NCBI GenBank assembly: GCA_905214435.1
Contig: CAJMMA010000006.1
Span: 1-64,000, forward strand
Length of the DNA stretch: 64,000 nucleotides
Direction: 5' to 3'
From: an uncultured bacterium
GTDB taxonomy: Bacteria; Actinomycetota; Coriobacteriia; Coriobacteriales; Coriobacteriaceae
The translations under genes and the position numbers were made by a program. The stretch's first letter is position 1, and each line of letters opens with the position of its first letter. Of the stretch, positions 42,156 to 50,434 are shown in pieces. Below the pieces are notes generated by a model that saw nothing but the letters and a program-made list of their open reading frames with translations, searched no databases and was not told where the DNA came from.

Positions 42156-42215
42156 TTGACATATGAACATGCGCTCATATAATCGGAAGTAATTTATATG
42201 AGCGCATGTTCATAT
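42156..42215 (+). promoter_or_regulatory. Promoter and double operator of the metal-resistance operon
   Basis: TTGACA (42156-42161) and TATAAT (42178-42183) at 16-bp spacing form a near-consensus promoter. A perfect 22-bp inverted repeat has arms at 42161-42182 and 42194-42215. Each arm is itself an imperfect ATATGA-N8-TCATAT palindrome of the ArsR/SmtB type. The repressor would therefore cover the -10 box and the start site. Confidence 0.85.
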
Positions 42216-42229
42216 GAAAGGATGTTGCA

Positions 42230-42595
42230 ATGAGCAGCCACGCTGATGAAACAAAGACTGGCATCGAGGCCACCGAGCCGATCGTCCCCACCACCTGCTC
42301 GCCCGAGGACCTTCCCGACGAGGAGCTGTTGTACGACCTGGCCGACCTGTTCAAGGTCTTCAGCGACACCACACGCATCAAGATCCTCTATGCCCTCATG
42401 GGCCGCGAGCTCTGCGTGGCCGACATCGCCGAGGCGACCGCAACCTCGCAGTCGGCAGTATCGCACCAGCTGCGCACGCTTAAGCAGTCGCACCTGGTCA
42501 AGTTCCGCCGCGACGGCCGCAACATTCTCTACTCGCTCGCCGACGATCACGTCTACACCATGCTTAACCAGGGCATGAGCCATATCTGCGAATAG
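42230..42595 (+). CDS. ArsR/SmtB-family metal-responsive repressor
   Basis: This 121-residue winged-helix protein has DLFKVFSDTTRIKILYALMG (helices 2-3) and the recognition segment ELCVADIAEATATSQSAVSHQLRTL. Thiol ligands are available in the alpha-3 'ELCVAD' box and in TTCSPED near the N-terminus, with Cys also at the C-terminal SHICE. This pattern suits Cd(II)/Pb(II)/Zn(II) sensing. It likely represses its own operon through the perfect palindrome just upstream and releases when metal binds. AAAGGATG precedes the ATG. Confidence 0.93.
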   Translation: MSSHADETKTGIEATEPIVPTTCSPEDLPDEELLYDLADLFKVFSDTTRIKILYALMGRELCVADIAEATATSQSAVSHQLRTLKQSHLVKFRRDGRNILYSLADDHVYTMLNQGMSHICE

Positions 42596-42658
42596 CAATC
42601 ACCCACGGTATCAGCGCGGCCGGCACCCAGACCGCTAACACAGGGAAAGGAACCCACC

Positions 42659-42877
42659 ATGAAAAAGCAGTTTAAGCTCGACGAGATCGATTGCGCCAAC
42701 TGCGCGCGCGAGCTTCAGGACGAACTTGCCAAGCTCGAGGGCGTCAAGTCCGTTTCGGTCAACTTTATGACCCAGAAGCTGACGCTCGAGGCCGACGACG
42801 CCAAGTTCGACGAGGTCCTGGACCGCGTCGTTGAGTTCACCGCCGACGCCGAGCCGGACTGCGAGATCATTCTCTAA
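42659..42877 (+). CDS. Heavy-metal-associated (HMA) domain protein
   Basis: A 72-residue ferredoxin-like HMA domain with the metal motif IDCANCARELQ (Cys-x-x-Cys) near residue 11-16. The family has Met-x-Cys-x-x-Cys or Asp-x-Cys-x-x-Cys; the Asp form here is typical of zinc/cadmium/lead exporters. The following ATPase lacks its own HMA domain, so this small protein probably acts in its place as a metallochaperone. AAAGGAA precedes the ATG. Confidence 0.92.
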   Translation: MKKQFKLDEIDCANCARELQDELAKLEGVKSVSVNFMTQKLTLEADDAKFDEVLDRVVEFTADAEPDCEIIL

Positions 42878-42932
42878 CCCGCGCATACGTTGACCTGCGA
42901 GGCCGCGCTTGCCGCGGCCTTTGCTCGCGAAA

Positions 42933-42953
42933 TTATATGAGCGAGTGTTCATA
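42933..42953 (+). promoter_or_regulatory. Second ArsR-type operator, upstream of the ATPase gene
   Basis: TTATATGAGCG-AGTGTTCATA repeats the operator arm at 42194-42215 with two changes (AG for CA in the centre, and AA after the end). A second repressor site inside the operon suggests an internal promoter or a roadblock controlling the ATPase separately. Confidence 0.7.
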
Positions 42954-42976
42954 AACTCAAATGAGAGGTTTGAATC

Positions 42977-44929
42977 ATGACAGCCGCCGATCCCAAAAAG
43001 AAAAAGAAGAAGCGCAAGAAGAAAGAGTCCCTTGAGCACAAGCGCAACCGCATCCTGGTAGCACTGGGCATTTTTGCCGTTGTTTATGCCCTCGACGAGC
43101 TCGGCGCCCTCGCTATCGCATTTGGGGAGCCCGGCAACATCTACGCCAGCTTTGTGCTGTTCCTCGTGCCGTTTTTGATTGCCGGCTACGACGTACTGCA
43201 AAAGGCATTCAATAACATCCGCCGCGGCAAGGCCTTCGACGAGAGCTTCCTCATGGCCGTCGCGACCATCGGCGCGTTTGCCATGGTGCTCTTCCCCGAC
43301 ACCGACCCGCACATGGCCGAAGGCGCCGCTGTCATGCTGTTCTACCAGGTCGGCGAGTTGTTCCAGGCATACGCCGTGGGCAAGAGCCGCAAGTCGATCA
43401 GTGCCATGATGGACATCGCGCCCGACTACGCTAACGTCGAGCAAGCCGACGGCACACTCGAACAGGTCTTTCCCGATGACATCGCCGTCGGCACCGTGAT
43501 CGTGGTCAAGCCCGGCGAGCGCGTGCCTATCGACGGCGTCATCGTCGAGGGCGAAACCCAGCTCGACACCGCCGCACTCACGGGCGAGTCGGTCCCCCGC
43601 CCGGCCAAGACCGGCGACGATATCATCAGCGGTTGCATCAACATGACGGGCCTCATCCACGTGCGCACCACCAAGCCCTTTGGCGAGTCCACCGTCGCGC
43701 GCGTCCTGGAACTCGTGGAGAATGCCAGCGAAAAGAAGGCGCGCACCGAGAACTTCATCACGCGCTTCGCCCGCGTCTACACGCCCGCCGTCACCGGCGC
43801 GGCCGCGGTACTCGCGCTCGGCGGCGGTTTGGTCACCGGCGCCTGGTCCGACTGGATCCTGCGCGGCCTGACCTTCCTGGTCGTCAGCTGCCCGTGTGCG
43901 CTCGTGATCAGCGTGCCGCTCAGTTTCTTTGGCGGCATCGGCGGCGCGTCCAAGCTGGGCGTTCTCATCAAGGGTTCCAACTACCTCGAGACGCTCGCCG
44001 ATGTGGACACCGTCGTCTTTGACAAGACGGGCACCCTCACCAACGGCACGTTCTCGGTCGTCGCGGTGCACCCCGAGGCAGGCTATACCGAGCAGTCGCT
44101 ACTCGAGGTCGCAGCCCTCGCCGAGTCGTTCTCCGACCATCCCATCGCGCAGTCGGTGCGCACCGCCTTCCAGGGCGAGCTCGATCCCAAGCGCGTAAGC
44201 GACTCCGCCAACGACGCGGGCCATGGCGTGACGGCGACTATCGACAGCAAACATATCGTCGTCGGCAACGCCAAGATGCTTGCTGCGGCCGGTATCGACG
44301 CTCCCAATTGCGAGGTCGTCGGTACGATCCTCCACGTGCTCGTCGACGGCACCTATGCCGGCCACATCGTAATTGCCGACACCATCAAGGTCGATGCGGA
44401 GCAAACGATTCGCGACCTGCACGCCGCCGGCGTCAAGCGCACCGTCATGCTCACGGGCGACCGCGAGGAGGTTGCGGCGTCTGTGGCCAAGCAGCTCGGC
44501 CTCGACGAGTTCCACGCGCAGCTGCTGCCGGGCGACAAGGTCGAGCGTGTTGAAGCGCTGCTCGCGGCCGAAAGTGGCAAGGGCAAGCTCGCCTTTGTCG
44601 GCGACGGTATCAACGACGCGCCTGTGCTTACGCGCGCTGATGTGGGCATTGCCATGGGCGCCATGGGTTCCGACGCCGCGATCGAGGCCGCCGACGTGGT
44701 GCTGATGGACGACAAGCCGTCCGACATTTCCCGCGCTATTCGCGTGGCGCGCAAGACCATGTCGATTGTTTGGCAGAACATCATCTTTGCGCTGGGCATT
44801 AAGCTGCTCATCCTTGTGCTGGCAGCGCTGGGCATCGCCAATATGTGGCTTGCCGTCTTTGGCGACGTGGGCGTGGCGATCATCGCCATCCTGAACGCCA
44901 TGCGCGCGATGGGTGTCAAGAACCTGTAG
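42977..44929 (+). CDS. Heavy-metal P1B-type ATPase (Zn/Cd/Pb exporter type)
   Basis: This 650-residue pump has a very basic N-terminus (MTAADPKKKKKKRKKKESLE) in place of an HMA domain. Eight membrane helices follow. The ion motif SCPCALVIS lies near residue 305, the phosphorylation site DKTGTLTNG near 348, HP in SDHPIAQ, and GDGINDAP in the P domain. The CPC motif and absence of copper-type Met/Asn/Tyr signatures fit Zn/Cd/Pb exporters (CadA/ZntA class). It forms an operon with the ArsR-type repressor and HMA protein and has its own operator copy 24 bp before the start. Confidence 0.93.
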   Translation: MTAADPKKKKKKRKKKESLEHKRNRILVALGIFAVVYALDELGALAIAFGEPGNIYASFVLFLVPFLIAGYDVLQKAFNNIRRGKAFDESFLMAVATIGAFAMVLFPDTDPHMAEGAAVMLFYQVGELFQAYAVGKSRKSISAMMDIAPDYANVEQADGTLEQVFPDDIAVGTVIVVKPGERVPIDGVIVEGETQLDTAALTGESVPRPAKTGDDIISGCINMTGLIHVRTTKPFGESTVARVLELVENASEKKARTENFITRFARVYTPAVTGAAAVLALGGGLVTGAWSDWILRGLTFLVVSCPCALVISVPLSFFGGIGGASKLGVLIKGSNYLETLADVDTVVFDKTGTLTNGTFSVVAVHPEAGYTEQSLLEVAALAESFSDHPIAQSVRTAFQGELDPKRVSDSANDAGHGVTATIDSKHIVVGNAKMLAAAGIDAPNCEVVGTILHVLVDGTYAGHIVIADTIKVDAEQTIRDLHAAGVKRTVMLTGDREEVAASVAKQLGLDEFHAQLLPGDKVERVEALLAAESGKGKLAFVGDGINDAPVLTRADVGIAMGAMGSDAAIEAADVVLMDDKPSDISRAIRVARKTMSIVWQNIIFALGIKLLILVLAALGIANMWLAVFGDVGVAIIAILNAMRAMGVKNL

Positions 44930-44945
44930 CGCTCGTGGTCCCTCC

Positions 44946-45072
44946 GGCCGGGGCCGGGCTTGGTTTTGAAAACGTCCTCGCGCATGAGGCCCGTCTTTCT
45001 TGCTCCTGCGGAGCAACGGAAAGGCGGGCCTCGCGCTGCGGAGTGTTTTCAAAACCAAGCCCGGCCCCGGCC
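44946..45072. repeat. 127-bp nested hairpin element
   Basis: The 28-bp outer arms (44946-44973 and 45045-45072) are perfect reverse complements built on GGCCGGGGCCGGGCTTGG. Inside are further paired segments (GAGGCCCG/CGGGCCTC and GCTC-CTGC-GGAGC). It has no T-tract. It could act as a terminator for the ATPase operon, but the length and nesting resemble a mobile palindromic element. Nothing else is seen from 45073 to 45208. Confidence 0.7.
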
Positions 45073-45208
45073 TGCATTGACACAGCTGGCGGTTCTTGGG
45101 CATCGCTTGCTGGCGGGGTTCCTTTGCTGAAATGGACTTGGCCGAAAGGGCCGCTGGTCCCGGTCGCTGGTTCGCGCTTTGCGTGAACTCCGCGCTACTG
45201 TGGGTCAG

Positions 45209-45598
45209 TTAGGCTTCTGTTGTTGGACCCGCTACATCTTCCCGTCTCAGCATCGATCTTAGCTTCTCGAAGCTCTCCTCGCTCAGGCAGTGCTCCATGT
45301 GGCAGCCCTCTTGCGACGCGACCTCGGGCGTTACGCCTGCGTCCTCTAGCAGACCTACAAAAAAGCAGTGGCGCTCCCACATTTGACGGGCAACCTCAAG
45401 ACCGCGTTCCGTCAGATGCACGTCGCGTTTGCCCATCTCCACGTAGCCGGTGCTCTCCAAGGCCGCCATGGCTTTAGAGACGCTTGCTTTGGTTACGCCC
45501 AAGTATTCGGCAACGTCGATCGAGCGCACGATGCCCTGACGTTCCGATAGGACGTAGATCGATTCGAGATAGTCTTCTCCGGATTCACGTAGGGCCAT
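45209..45598 (-). CDS. DtxR/MntR-family metal-dependent regulator
   Basis: This 129-residue protein has the N-terminal winged helix of the family (ESGEDYLESIYVLSERQGIV, then DVAEYLGVTKASVSKAMAAL). The dimerisation/metal domain includes ERHCFFVGLLEDAGV and EGCHMEHCLSEES. The Cys/His/Glu residues in those segments correspond to the metal-binding positions of DtxR and MntR. The C-terminal SH3 domain of the long forms is absent. It probably represses metal uptake or activates export with Mn(II) or Fe(II). Candidate targets here are the exporter at 37857 and metal genes elsewhere. ATG 45598 follows AAAGGCGG. Confidence 0.9.
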   Translation of the reverse strand: MALRESGEDYLESIYVLSERQGIVRSIDVAEYLGVTKASVSKAMAALESTGYVEMGKRDVHLTERGLEVARQMWERHCFFVGLLEDAGVTPEVASQEGCHMEHCLSEESFEKLRSMLRREDVAGPTTEA

Positions 45599-45739
45599 GG
45601 GCCGCCTTTCGCGATGATTGCTAGTTAGCCTTTGGATACTTTCCTTGGCTTACTTTACCGCAAAAGTTGACCATGTCTTACTGCATTGACCAAAAAGTTA
45701 GCCGCGTTTCACAAAACGTGCGAGATGAAAACAAAATGG

Positions 45740-45799
45740 GAACGCCCCGCAAGGAGTGTCCCCAGCTGCCGGCAGATAAGGAGCGTCCCCAAGTGCCGG
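45740..45799. repeat. Family D GGGGAC-rich repeat (second cluster)
   Basis: Two near-identical units, AAGGAGTGTCCCC and AAGGAGCGTCCCC, each followed by a TGCCGG word. They match the units at 5214-5275. They lie between the DtxR and HAD genes. Confidence 0.6.
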
Positions 45800-45806
45800 G
45801 TCGCAG

Positions 45807-46577
45807 CTACACGAGGCCAAAGTGCTTCGCGGCGTTGTAGATGCCGTCGTCGTCTACGGCGGTCGTCACGTAGGTCGCTGCGGCCTTCACGGTATCCTGC
45901 GCGTTGCCCATGGCCACACTTGTGCCCACGGCCGAGAACATCGACAGGTCGTTCTCGCCGTCGCCAAAGGCGATCGCCTCGCTCGCGTCGACACCCAGGC
46001 GCTCCAGCGTCGCTGCCACGCCCAGGTCCTTGCCGCCGTTAGCGGGAATAATGTCGCAGAACAGGTCGCACCAGCGCGTAGTGAGCGAATGCGACACCGC
46101 ATCGGTCACGATATGCTCGTCGGCAGGATCCACAAAGGCGCAAAACTGGTAGACCGGCGCTTCAAAGGCGTGCTCAAACGGCTCCTCGTGGTAGACGATC
46201 CCCGCGTTGTTGCCGGCCGTCACCACGCGCTCGGACAGGCGGTTCACAAACGAGTTCTCGCCCTGCATGCACAGCGAGTCGTAGCGCCCCTCGGCCACCT
46301 GGTCCACAATCACCGCAACGTCGTCCGGATCGATCGGGCAGCTGCGGTAAACCCCCTCGGCATCAAAGCAGTGCTGGCCCGAGAGCGTAATGTACGCATC
46401 CCAACCCAATTCGAACAGCCAATCGGGCATCTGATAGGTCGGGCGACCCGTGGCGATCACGCACGCAATCCCCTGCTCATGAAAGCTGTCGAGCACCTGC
46501 TGCGCCGACGCCGGAATCCGATGGGTCTTAAAGCTCAGCAACGTGCCGTCGATATCGAAAAACGCGGCCTTGATCAT
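45807..46577 (-). CDS. HAD-superfamily phosphatase (Cof type)
   Basis: This 256-residue protein has motif I FFDIDGTLL, motif II in CVIATGRPTYQ, motif III lysine in NGGKDLGVAATLERLG and motif IV AFGDGENDLSMF. A C2-type cap lies between II and III. Cof-type HAD enzymes dephosphorylate sugar phosphates or vitamin intermediates, and the substrate cannot be assigned. It starts 6 bp after the ABC-F gene and is probably co-transcribed with it. Confidence 0.92.
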   Translation of the reverse strand: MIKAAFFDIDGTLLSFKTHRIPASAQQVLDSFHEQGIACVIATGRPTYQMPDWLFELGWDAYITLSGQHCFDAEGVYRSCPIDPDDVAVIVDQVAEGRYDSLCMQGENSFVNRLSERVVTAGNNAGIVYHEEPFEHAFEAPVYQFCAFVDPADEHIVTDAVSHSLTTRWCDLFCDIIPANGGKDLGVAATLERLGVDASEAIAFGDGENDLSMFSAVGTSVAMGNAQDTVKAAATYVTTAVDDDGIYNAAKHFGLV

Positions 46578-46583
46578 CCTCGC

Positions 46584-48443
46584 CTACTCCTCGCCCTCGA
46601 GCTTCTCGCTCGCCTCGAGCCACGCCATCTCCAACTCGTCCATGGCGGCGTGGGCCTCGTCGATCTTTGCCTGCTGCTCGCCCAGCGCCGTGTAATTGGT
46701 GGGGTCGACCTGCGCCATCGCAGCCTCGGCCTCCTCCACGCGAGCGCGCTGCGTCTCCATCTTGCGCTCGAGCGAGCTCACCTCGCGGCGGAGCTTCTGG
46801 CGCTCGGCGTTGGAAAGACCGTTGGGCTGCCCGCTCGTCTTGGGCTTTTCGGCCGCAACCGCTGCGGCGCCGGTGTCGAACGTGCCGGTCTTGGCACTCG
46901 GTGCGCCCACGGGCTCGCCCTCGGCCGTGGCGTTGCACAGGCGCAGGTACTGGTCCACGCCGCCGGGCATATGCGTCAGGTGACCGTCGAGCAGTGCCCA
47001 CTGCTGGTCGGTCACGCGCTCCATCAAGAAGCGGTCGTGCGTCACCAGGATCAGCGTGCCCGGCCAGCCGTCCAGCAAGTCCTCGACAATCGCCAGCATG
47101 TCGGTATCCAGGTCGTTGCCGGGCTCGTCCAGGATGAGCACGTTGGGCTCGTCCAGGATTGTCAGTAGCAGCGACAGACGACGGCGCTGGCCGCCCGAAA
47201 GATCGCCGATGCGGCTCCAGAGCTGCTGCGTCGTAAAGCCCAGACGCTCGCAGAGCTTCTCGGGTGAAGTCTCCTTGCCGTCAATGACGTAGTACTTCTT
47301 ATAGTGGCTGAGCACCTCGCGGATCGTGTCGCCCATGTAGGGTTCGAGCTCCTCGAGCTGCTGCGACAGCACGCCAAAGCGCACCGTCTGGCCGATCTTC
47401 ACGCGGCCGCGCAGGGGCGCGATCTTGCCCTGGATCACGTCGAGCAGCGTCGACTTGCCGGCGCCGTTCTCGCCCAAAAGACCATAGCGGTCGCCCGCGC
47501 CGATGAGCCAGGTCACATCGGTGAGCACCTGTTTGGACGTGCCATCGGCATCCGCATAGCCGGCGTCCACGTCGACCACATCGATAACCTGCTTGCCCAG
47601 GCGGCTCACGGCCAGGCGCTTGAGCTCCAGCTCGTCACGCACGGGCGGCACGTCGGCGATCAGCTCGCGAGCGGCATCCACGCGAAACTTGGGCTTGGTG
47701 GAACGTGCCTGGGCGCCGCGGCTCAGCCACGCGAGCTCCTTGCGCGCCATGTTGCGGCGGCGCTCCTCGGTGACGGCGGCCATGCGGTCGCGCTCCACGC
47801 GCTGCAGGATGTATGCCGAGTAGCCGCCCTCGAAGGGATCGACCTGGCCGTCGTGGACCTCCCACATGCTGGTGCAGACCTCGTCCAAGAACCAGCGATC
47901 GTGCGTGACCACGAGCATGGCGCCCTGACCGCGCTGCCAGCGGGCCTTTAAGTGACGCGCAAGCCAGTTGATGGTACGCATGTCCAGGTGGTTGGTGGGC
48001 TCGTCGAGCATGAGCACGTCGTAGTCGCCGATCAGCAGGCGCGCGAGGTCCACGCGACGGCGCTGACCGCCCGAGAGCTCGCCTACCATGCCCTCCCAGG
48101 GCACATCGCTAATGAGGCCGGCGAGGATCTGGCGCGTACGGGGGCTCGACGCCCACTCGTACTCGGGCGTGTCGCCCACAACGGCATGATGCACGGTATC
48201 GGTGCCGACAAGCTGATCCTTTTGGCCGAGTAGACCGATCGTGGTGCCGCGGCGGTGCGTCACGCGGCCGTCGTCGGGCTCCAACGTGCCGGCGAGCACG
48301 CTCAGCAGCGTCGACTTACCGTCGCCGTTTTTACCGACAATACCAATACGGTCGCCCTCGCCCACGCCGAGCGTAACGCTATCGAAAATATGCTTGGTGG
48401 GAAACTCTAGGCTGATGGAATCGCATCCCAAAAGAATCGCCAT
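46584..48443 (-). CDS. ABC-F family ATPase (Uup-like)
   Basis: A 619-residue soluble protein with two ABC domains in tandem and no membrane segments. Walker A motifs are GIVGKNGDGKST and GLLGENGAGKST; signatures are LSGGQRRRVDLARLL and LSGGQRRRLSLLLTI. The linker between them holds the basic segment RRRNMARKELAWLSRGAQAR. The C-terminal 80 residues form a coiled coil (RQKLRREVSSLERKMETQ), as in Uup. Such proteins act on ribosomes or on branched DNA. A role in resistance to ribosomal antibiotics is possible but not indicated. ATG 48443 has GAAGGAG upstream. The longer frame to 48638 runs through repeat DNA. Confidence 0.92.
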   Translation of the reverse strand: MAILLGCDSISLEFPTKHIFDSVTLGVGEGDRIGIVGKNGDGKSTLLSVLAGTLEPDDGRVTHRRGTTIGLLGQKDQLVGTDTVHHAVVGDTPEYEWASSPRTRQILAGLISDVPWEGMVGELSGGQRRRVDLARLLIGDYDVLMLDEPTNHLDMRTINWLARHLKARWQRGQGAMLVVTHDRWFLDEVCTSMWEVHDGQVDPFEGGYSAYILQRVERDRMAAVTEERRRNMARKELAWLSRGAQARSTKPKFRVDAARELIADVPPVRDELELKRLAVSRLGKQVIDVVDVDAGYADADGTSKQVLTDVTWLIGAGDRYGLLGENGAGKSTLLDVIQGKIAPLRGRVKIGQTVRFGVLSQQLEELEPYMGDTIREVLSHYKKYYVIDGKETSPEKLCERLGFTTQQLWSRIGDLSGGQRRRLSLLLTILDEPNVLILDEPGNDLDTDMLAIVEDLLDGWPGTLILVTHDRFLMERVTDQQWALLDGHLTHMPGGVDQYLRLCNATAEGEPVGAPSAKTGTFDTGAAAVAAEKPKTSGQPNGLSNAERQKLRREVSSLERKMETQRARVEEAEAAMAQVDPTNYTALGEQQAKIDEAHAAMDELEMAWLEASEKLEGEE

Positions 48444-48487
48444 ATGCCCTGCTCCTTCGTAGAAATTCAACGTTGTCCATGATAGCG

Positions 48488-48528
48488 AAAACCACCACAA
48501 AGGGGACAGGCACCTTTGTGGTGGTTTT
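48488..48528. repeat. Family A palindrome (copy 6)
   Basis: Perfect 16-bp arms AAAACCACCACAAAGG/CCTTTGTGGTGGTTTT (48488-48503, 48513-48528) around GGACAGGCA. It is the best-preserved copy in the window. Confidence 0.85.
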
Positions 48529-48553
48529 GGGCAAGCGCACCAGCACGCGACGC

Positions 48554-48590
48554 AAAAAGGCGGGCCATCTCCCGCAAGAGATGACCCGCC
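48554..48590 (-). terminator. Terminator of the pst operon
   Basis: On the minus strand GGCGGG-CATCTC pairs with GAGATG-CCCGCC and is followed by TTTTTGCG. It lies 57 bp after the pstB stop codon. Confidence 0.85.
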
Positions 48591-48646
48591 TCTCCAATCA
48601 GCCCCGCGGCAACCGTGGCCGCCGCGGGCCTCAAGCATGTCCCGGA

Positions 48647-49519
48647 CTAGGAGAACATGCCGGTGAGGTAATCATTCAGCCGCTTATCCTTGGGCCGTTG
48701 GAAAATCTCGTCGGTCTCGTCGTACTCGACCATATCGCCCATGTAGAAGAACGCCGTGCGGTTGGACACGCGCGACGCCTGCTCCATGTTGTGCGTCACG
48801 ATGACGATGGCGCGCTCGGCCACAATCGACGACATAAGGTCCTCGATCGCCAGCGTCGAGATGGGGTCGAGCGCCGAGCAGGGCTCGTCAAACAGGATCA
48901 CGTCGGGGTTGAGCGCCAGCGTGCGCGCGATGCACAAACGCTGCTGCTGGCCGCCCGAAAGCGCGTAGGCGCTCTTGTCCAGCTTGTCCTTGACCTCGTC
49001 CCACAGCGCCGCACCGCGCAAGCTCTCCTCGACCATGCGGTCGAGCTCGTCGCGGTCGGTGATGCCGTGGCGCTTGGGCGCAAACGTGATGTTGTCGCGA
49101 ATGGACTTGCGGAACGGGTTTGGCTGCTGGAACACCATGCCAATGGAACGGCGCAGCTCGTAGGTGTTCTCGGTCTTGGTGTTCACGTTGCGGCCGCGGT
49201 AGTTGATCTCGCCCTCCACGCGACAGCCGCGAATCTCGCGATTCATGAGGTTGAGGCTGCGCAAGAAGGTCGACTTGCCGCAGCCCGAAGGCCCGATGAG
49301 CGCCGTGATCTCGCCCTTGTGAAAGTCGAGCGACGTATTGTGCAGCGCATGGTGATCGCCATAGTACACGTTGACGTCTTTGGTGGAGAGTACGACCTCG
49401 TCGCTCACGGCCTTGCCGCTCACACGCACGTGCTTCTCACTCTCCCCCACGCTCGACAGGAAGTCCTGGGTCGCAGACGATGCCGCTTCGGTTGCGGGCG
49501 TTGCATTCATCTCGCTCAT
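48647..49519 (-). CDS. pstB: Phosphate ABC transporter ATPase PstB
   Basis: This 290-residue ATPase has Walker A LIGPSGCGKST, the Q-loop in VFQQPNPF, signature LSGGQQQRLCIA and Walker B VILFDEPCSALDP. The sequence around NIRGCRVEG-type switch residues is that of PstB. An N-terminal extension of about 40 residues, rich in Ala/Ser/Glu, precedes the usual start. It powers high-affinity phosphate uptake with PstSCA. The start codon overlaps the pstA stop (ATGA), so translation is coupled. No phoU follows, which is unusual for this operon. Confidence 0.97.
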   Translation of the reverse strand: MSEMNATPATEAASSATQDFLSSVGESEKHVRVSGKAVSDEVVLSTKDVNVYYGDHHALHNTSLDFHKGEITALIGPSGCGKSTFLRSLNLMNREIRGCRVEGEINYRGRNVNTKTENTYELRRSIGMVFQQPNPFRKSIRDNITFAPKRHGITDRDELDRMVEESLRGAALWDEVKDKLDKSAYALSGGQQQRLCIARTLALNPDVILFDEPCSALDPISTLAIEDLMSSIVAERAIVIVTHNMEQASRVSNRTAFFYMGDMVEYDETDEIFQRPKDKRLNDYLTGMFS

Positions 49520-50433
49520 TCAGCCGTCATCTTCCTTGCCAGTTGCTTGCCCACGATACGGGCGATTATGTTAAACAGCAGCACGCAAATCATCAGCAGC
49601 GCCGCGGTGCCCCAAACGATCTGCTGGGCCTCGGGACTGCCCTCGCCATAGATCTTGTAGATGTGCACGGCAAGCGACTCACCGGGGCGGAACACGTTCC
49701 AGGCGCAAGTGGGGCTCGACAGGCTAAAGCTCAAGAAGTTGAGGCGAACCGGCGAGCTCATGCCCGAGGTGAAGAGCAGCGCCGCGGCCTCGCCAAACAC
49801 ACGGCCGGCCGAAAGCACGATGCCGGTCACGATGGCGGGCATGGCCTCGGGAATCAGGATGTGCAGCGTAGCCTCCCAGCGAGTAAGACCCATGGCCAGG
49901 CATGCATCGCGCTGGGCCTGCGGCACGTCCTCGAGCGCCTGCTGAATCACGCGCACCAGGATGGGGATGTTGAACATGGTGAGCGCAACGGCGCCGGAGA
50001 TGATGGAGTACTTCCAGCCCAGCTGCACCGAGAACACCAGAAAGCCGAACATGCCGACGACGATGGAGGGCAGCGAAGACAACGTCTCGATGGCGGTCGA
50101 GGCGATGTCGCGAATGGGACCGTCGGGCGCGTATTCAACTAGGAAGACCGCGCCGCCCAGGCTGATGGGCACCGAGAGGACCAGGGTGATCAGCAGCAGA
50201 TAGAACGAGTCGAACAGCTGATAAAGCACGCCGCCCTGGGTTCCGTTGGCGCGCGACGGCTGCGTGAGAAAGCCTGGTTGGAACAGCGTCGAGATGCCCT
50301 CGAACAGGATGTAGGCCACCATGGAGACGACGATGAGCATGACGATGGCGACGATTGCCGTCAGCACGCCCGTGGCGATGCGGTCTTGCTTTTGGACACG
50401 CCCGAGTCTCGCCTCGTCGATATGGATGCGCAT
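49516..50433 (-). CDS. pstA: Phosphate ABC transporter permease PstA
   Basis: This 305-residue membrane protein has six helices and the permease loop PDGPIRDIASTAIETLSSLP. Its cytoplasmic EAA-type motif (QRDACLAMGLTRWEATLHIL) contacts PstB. It forms the phosphate channel with PstC. ATG 50433 is preferred over an in-frame GTG at 50442, because the ATG lies 1 base after the pstC stop codon and the GTG would sit too close to the AAGG site. Confidence 0.96.
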   Translation of the reverse strand: MRIHIDEARLGRVQKQDRIATGVLTAIVAIVMLIVVSMVAYILFEGISTLFQPGFLTQPSRANGTQGGVLYQLFDSFYLLLITLVLSVPISLGGAVFLVEYAPDGPIRDIASTAIETLSSLPSIVVGMFGFLVFSVQLGWKYSIISGAVALTMFNIPILVRVIQQALEDVPQAQRDACLAMGLTRWEATLHILIPEAMPAIVTGIVLSAGRVFGEAAALLFTSGMSSPVRLNFLSFSLSSPTCAWNVFRPGESLAVHIYKIYGEGSPEAQQIVWGTAALLMICVLLFNIIARIVGKQLARKMTAE

Positions 50434-50434
50434 G

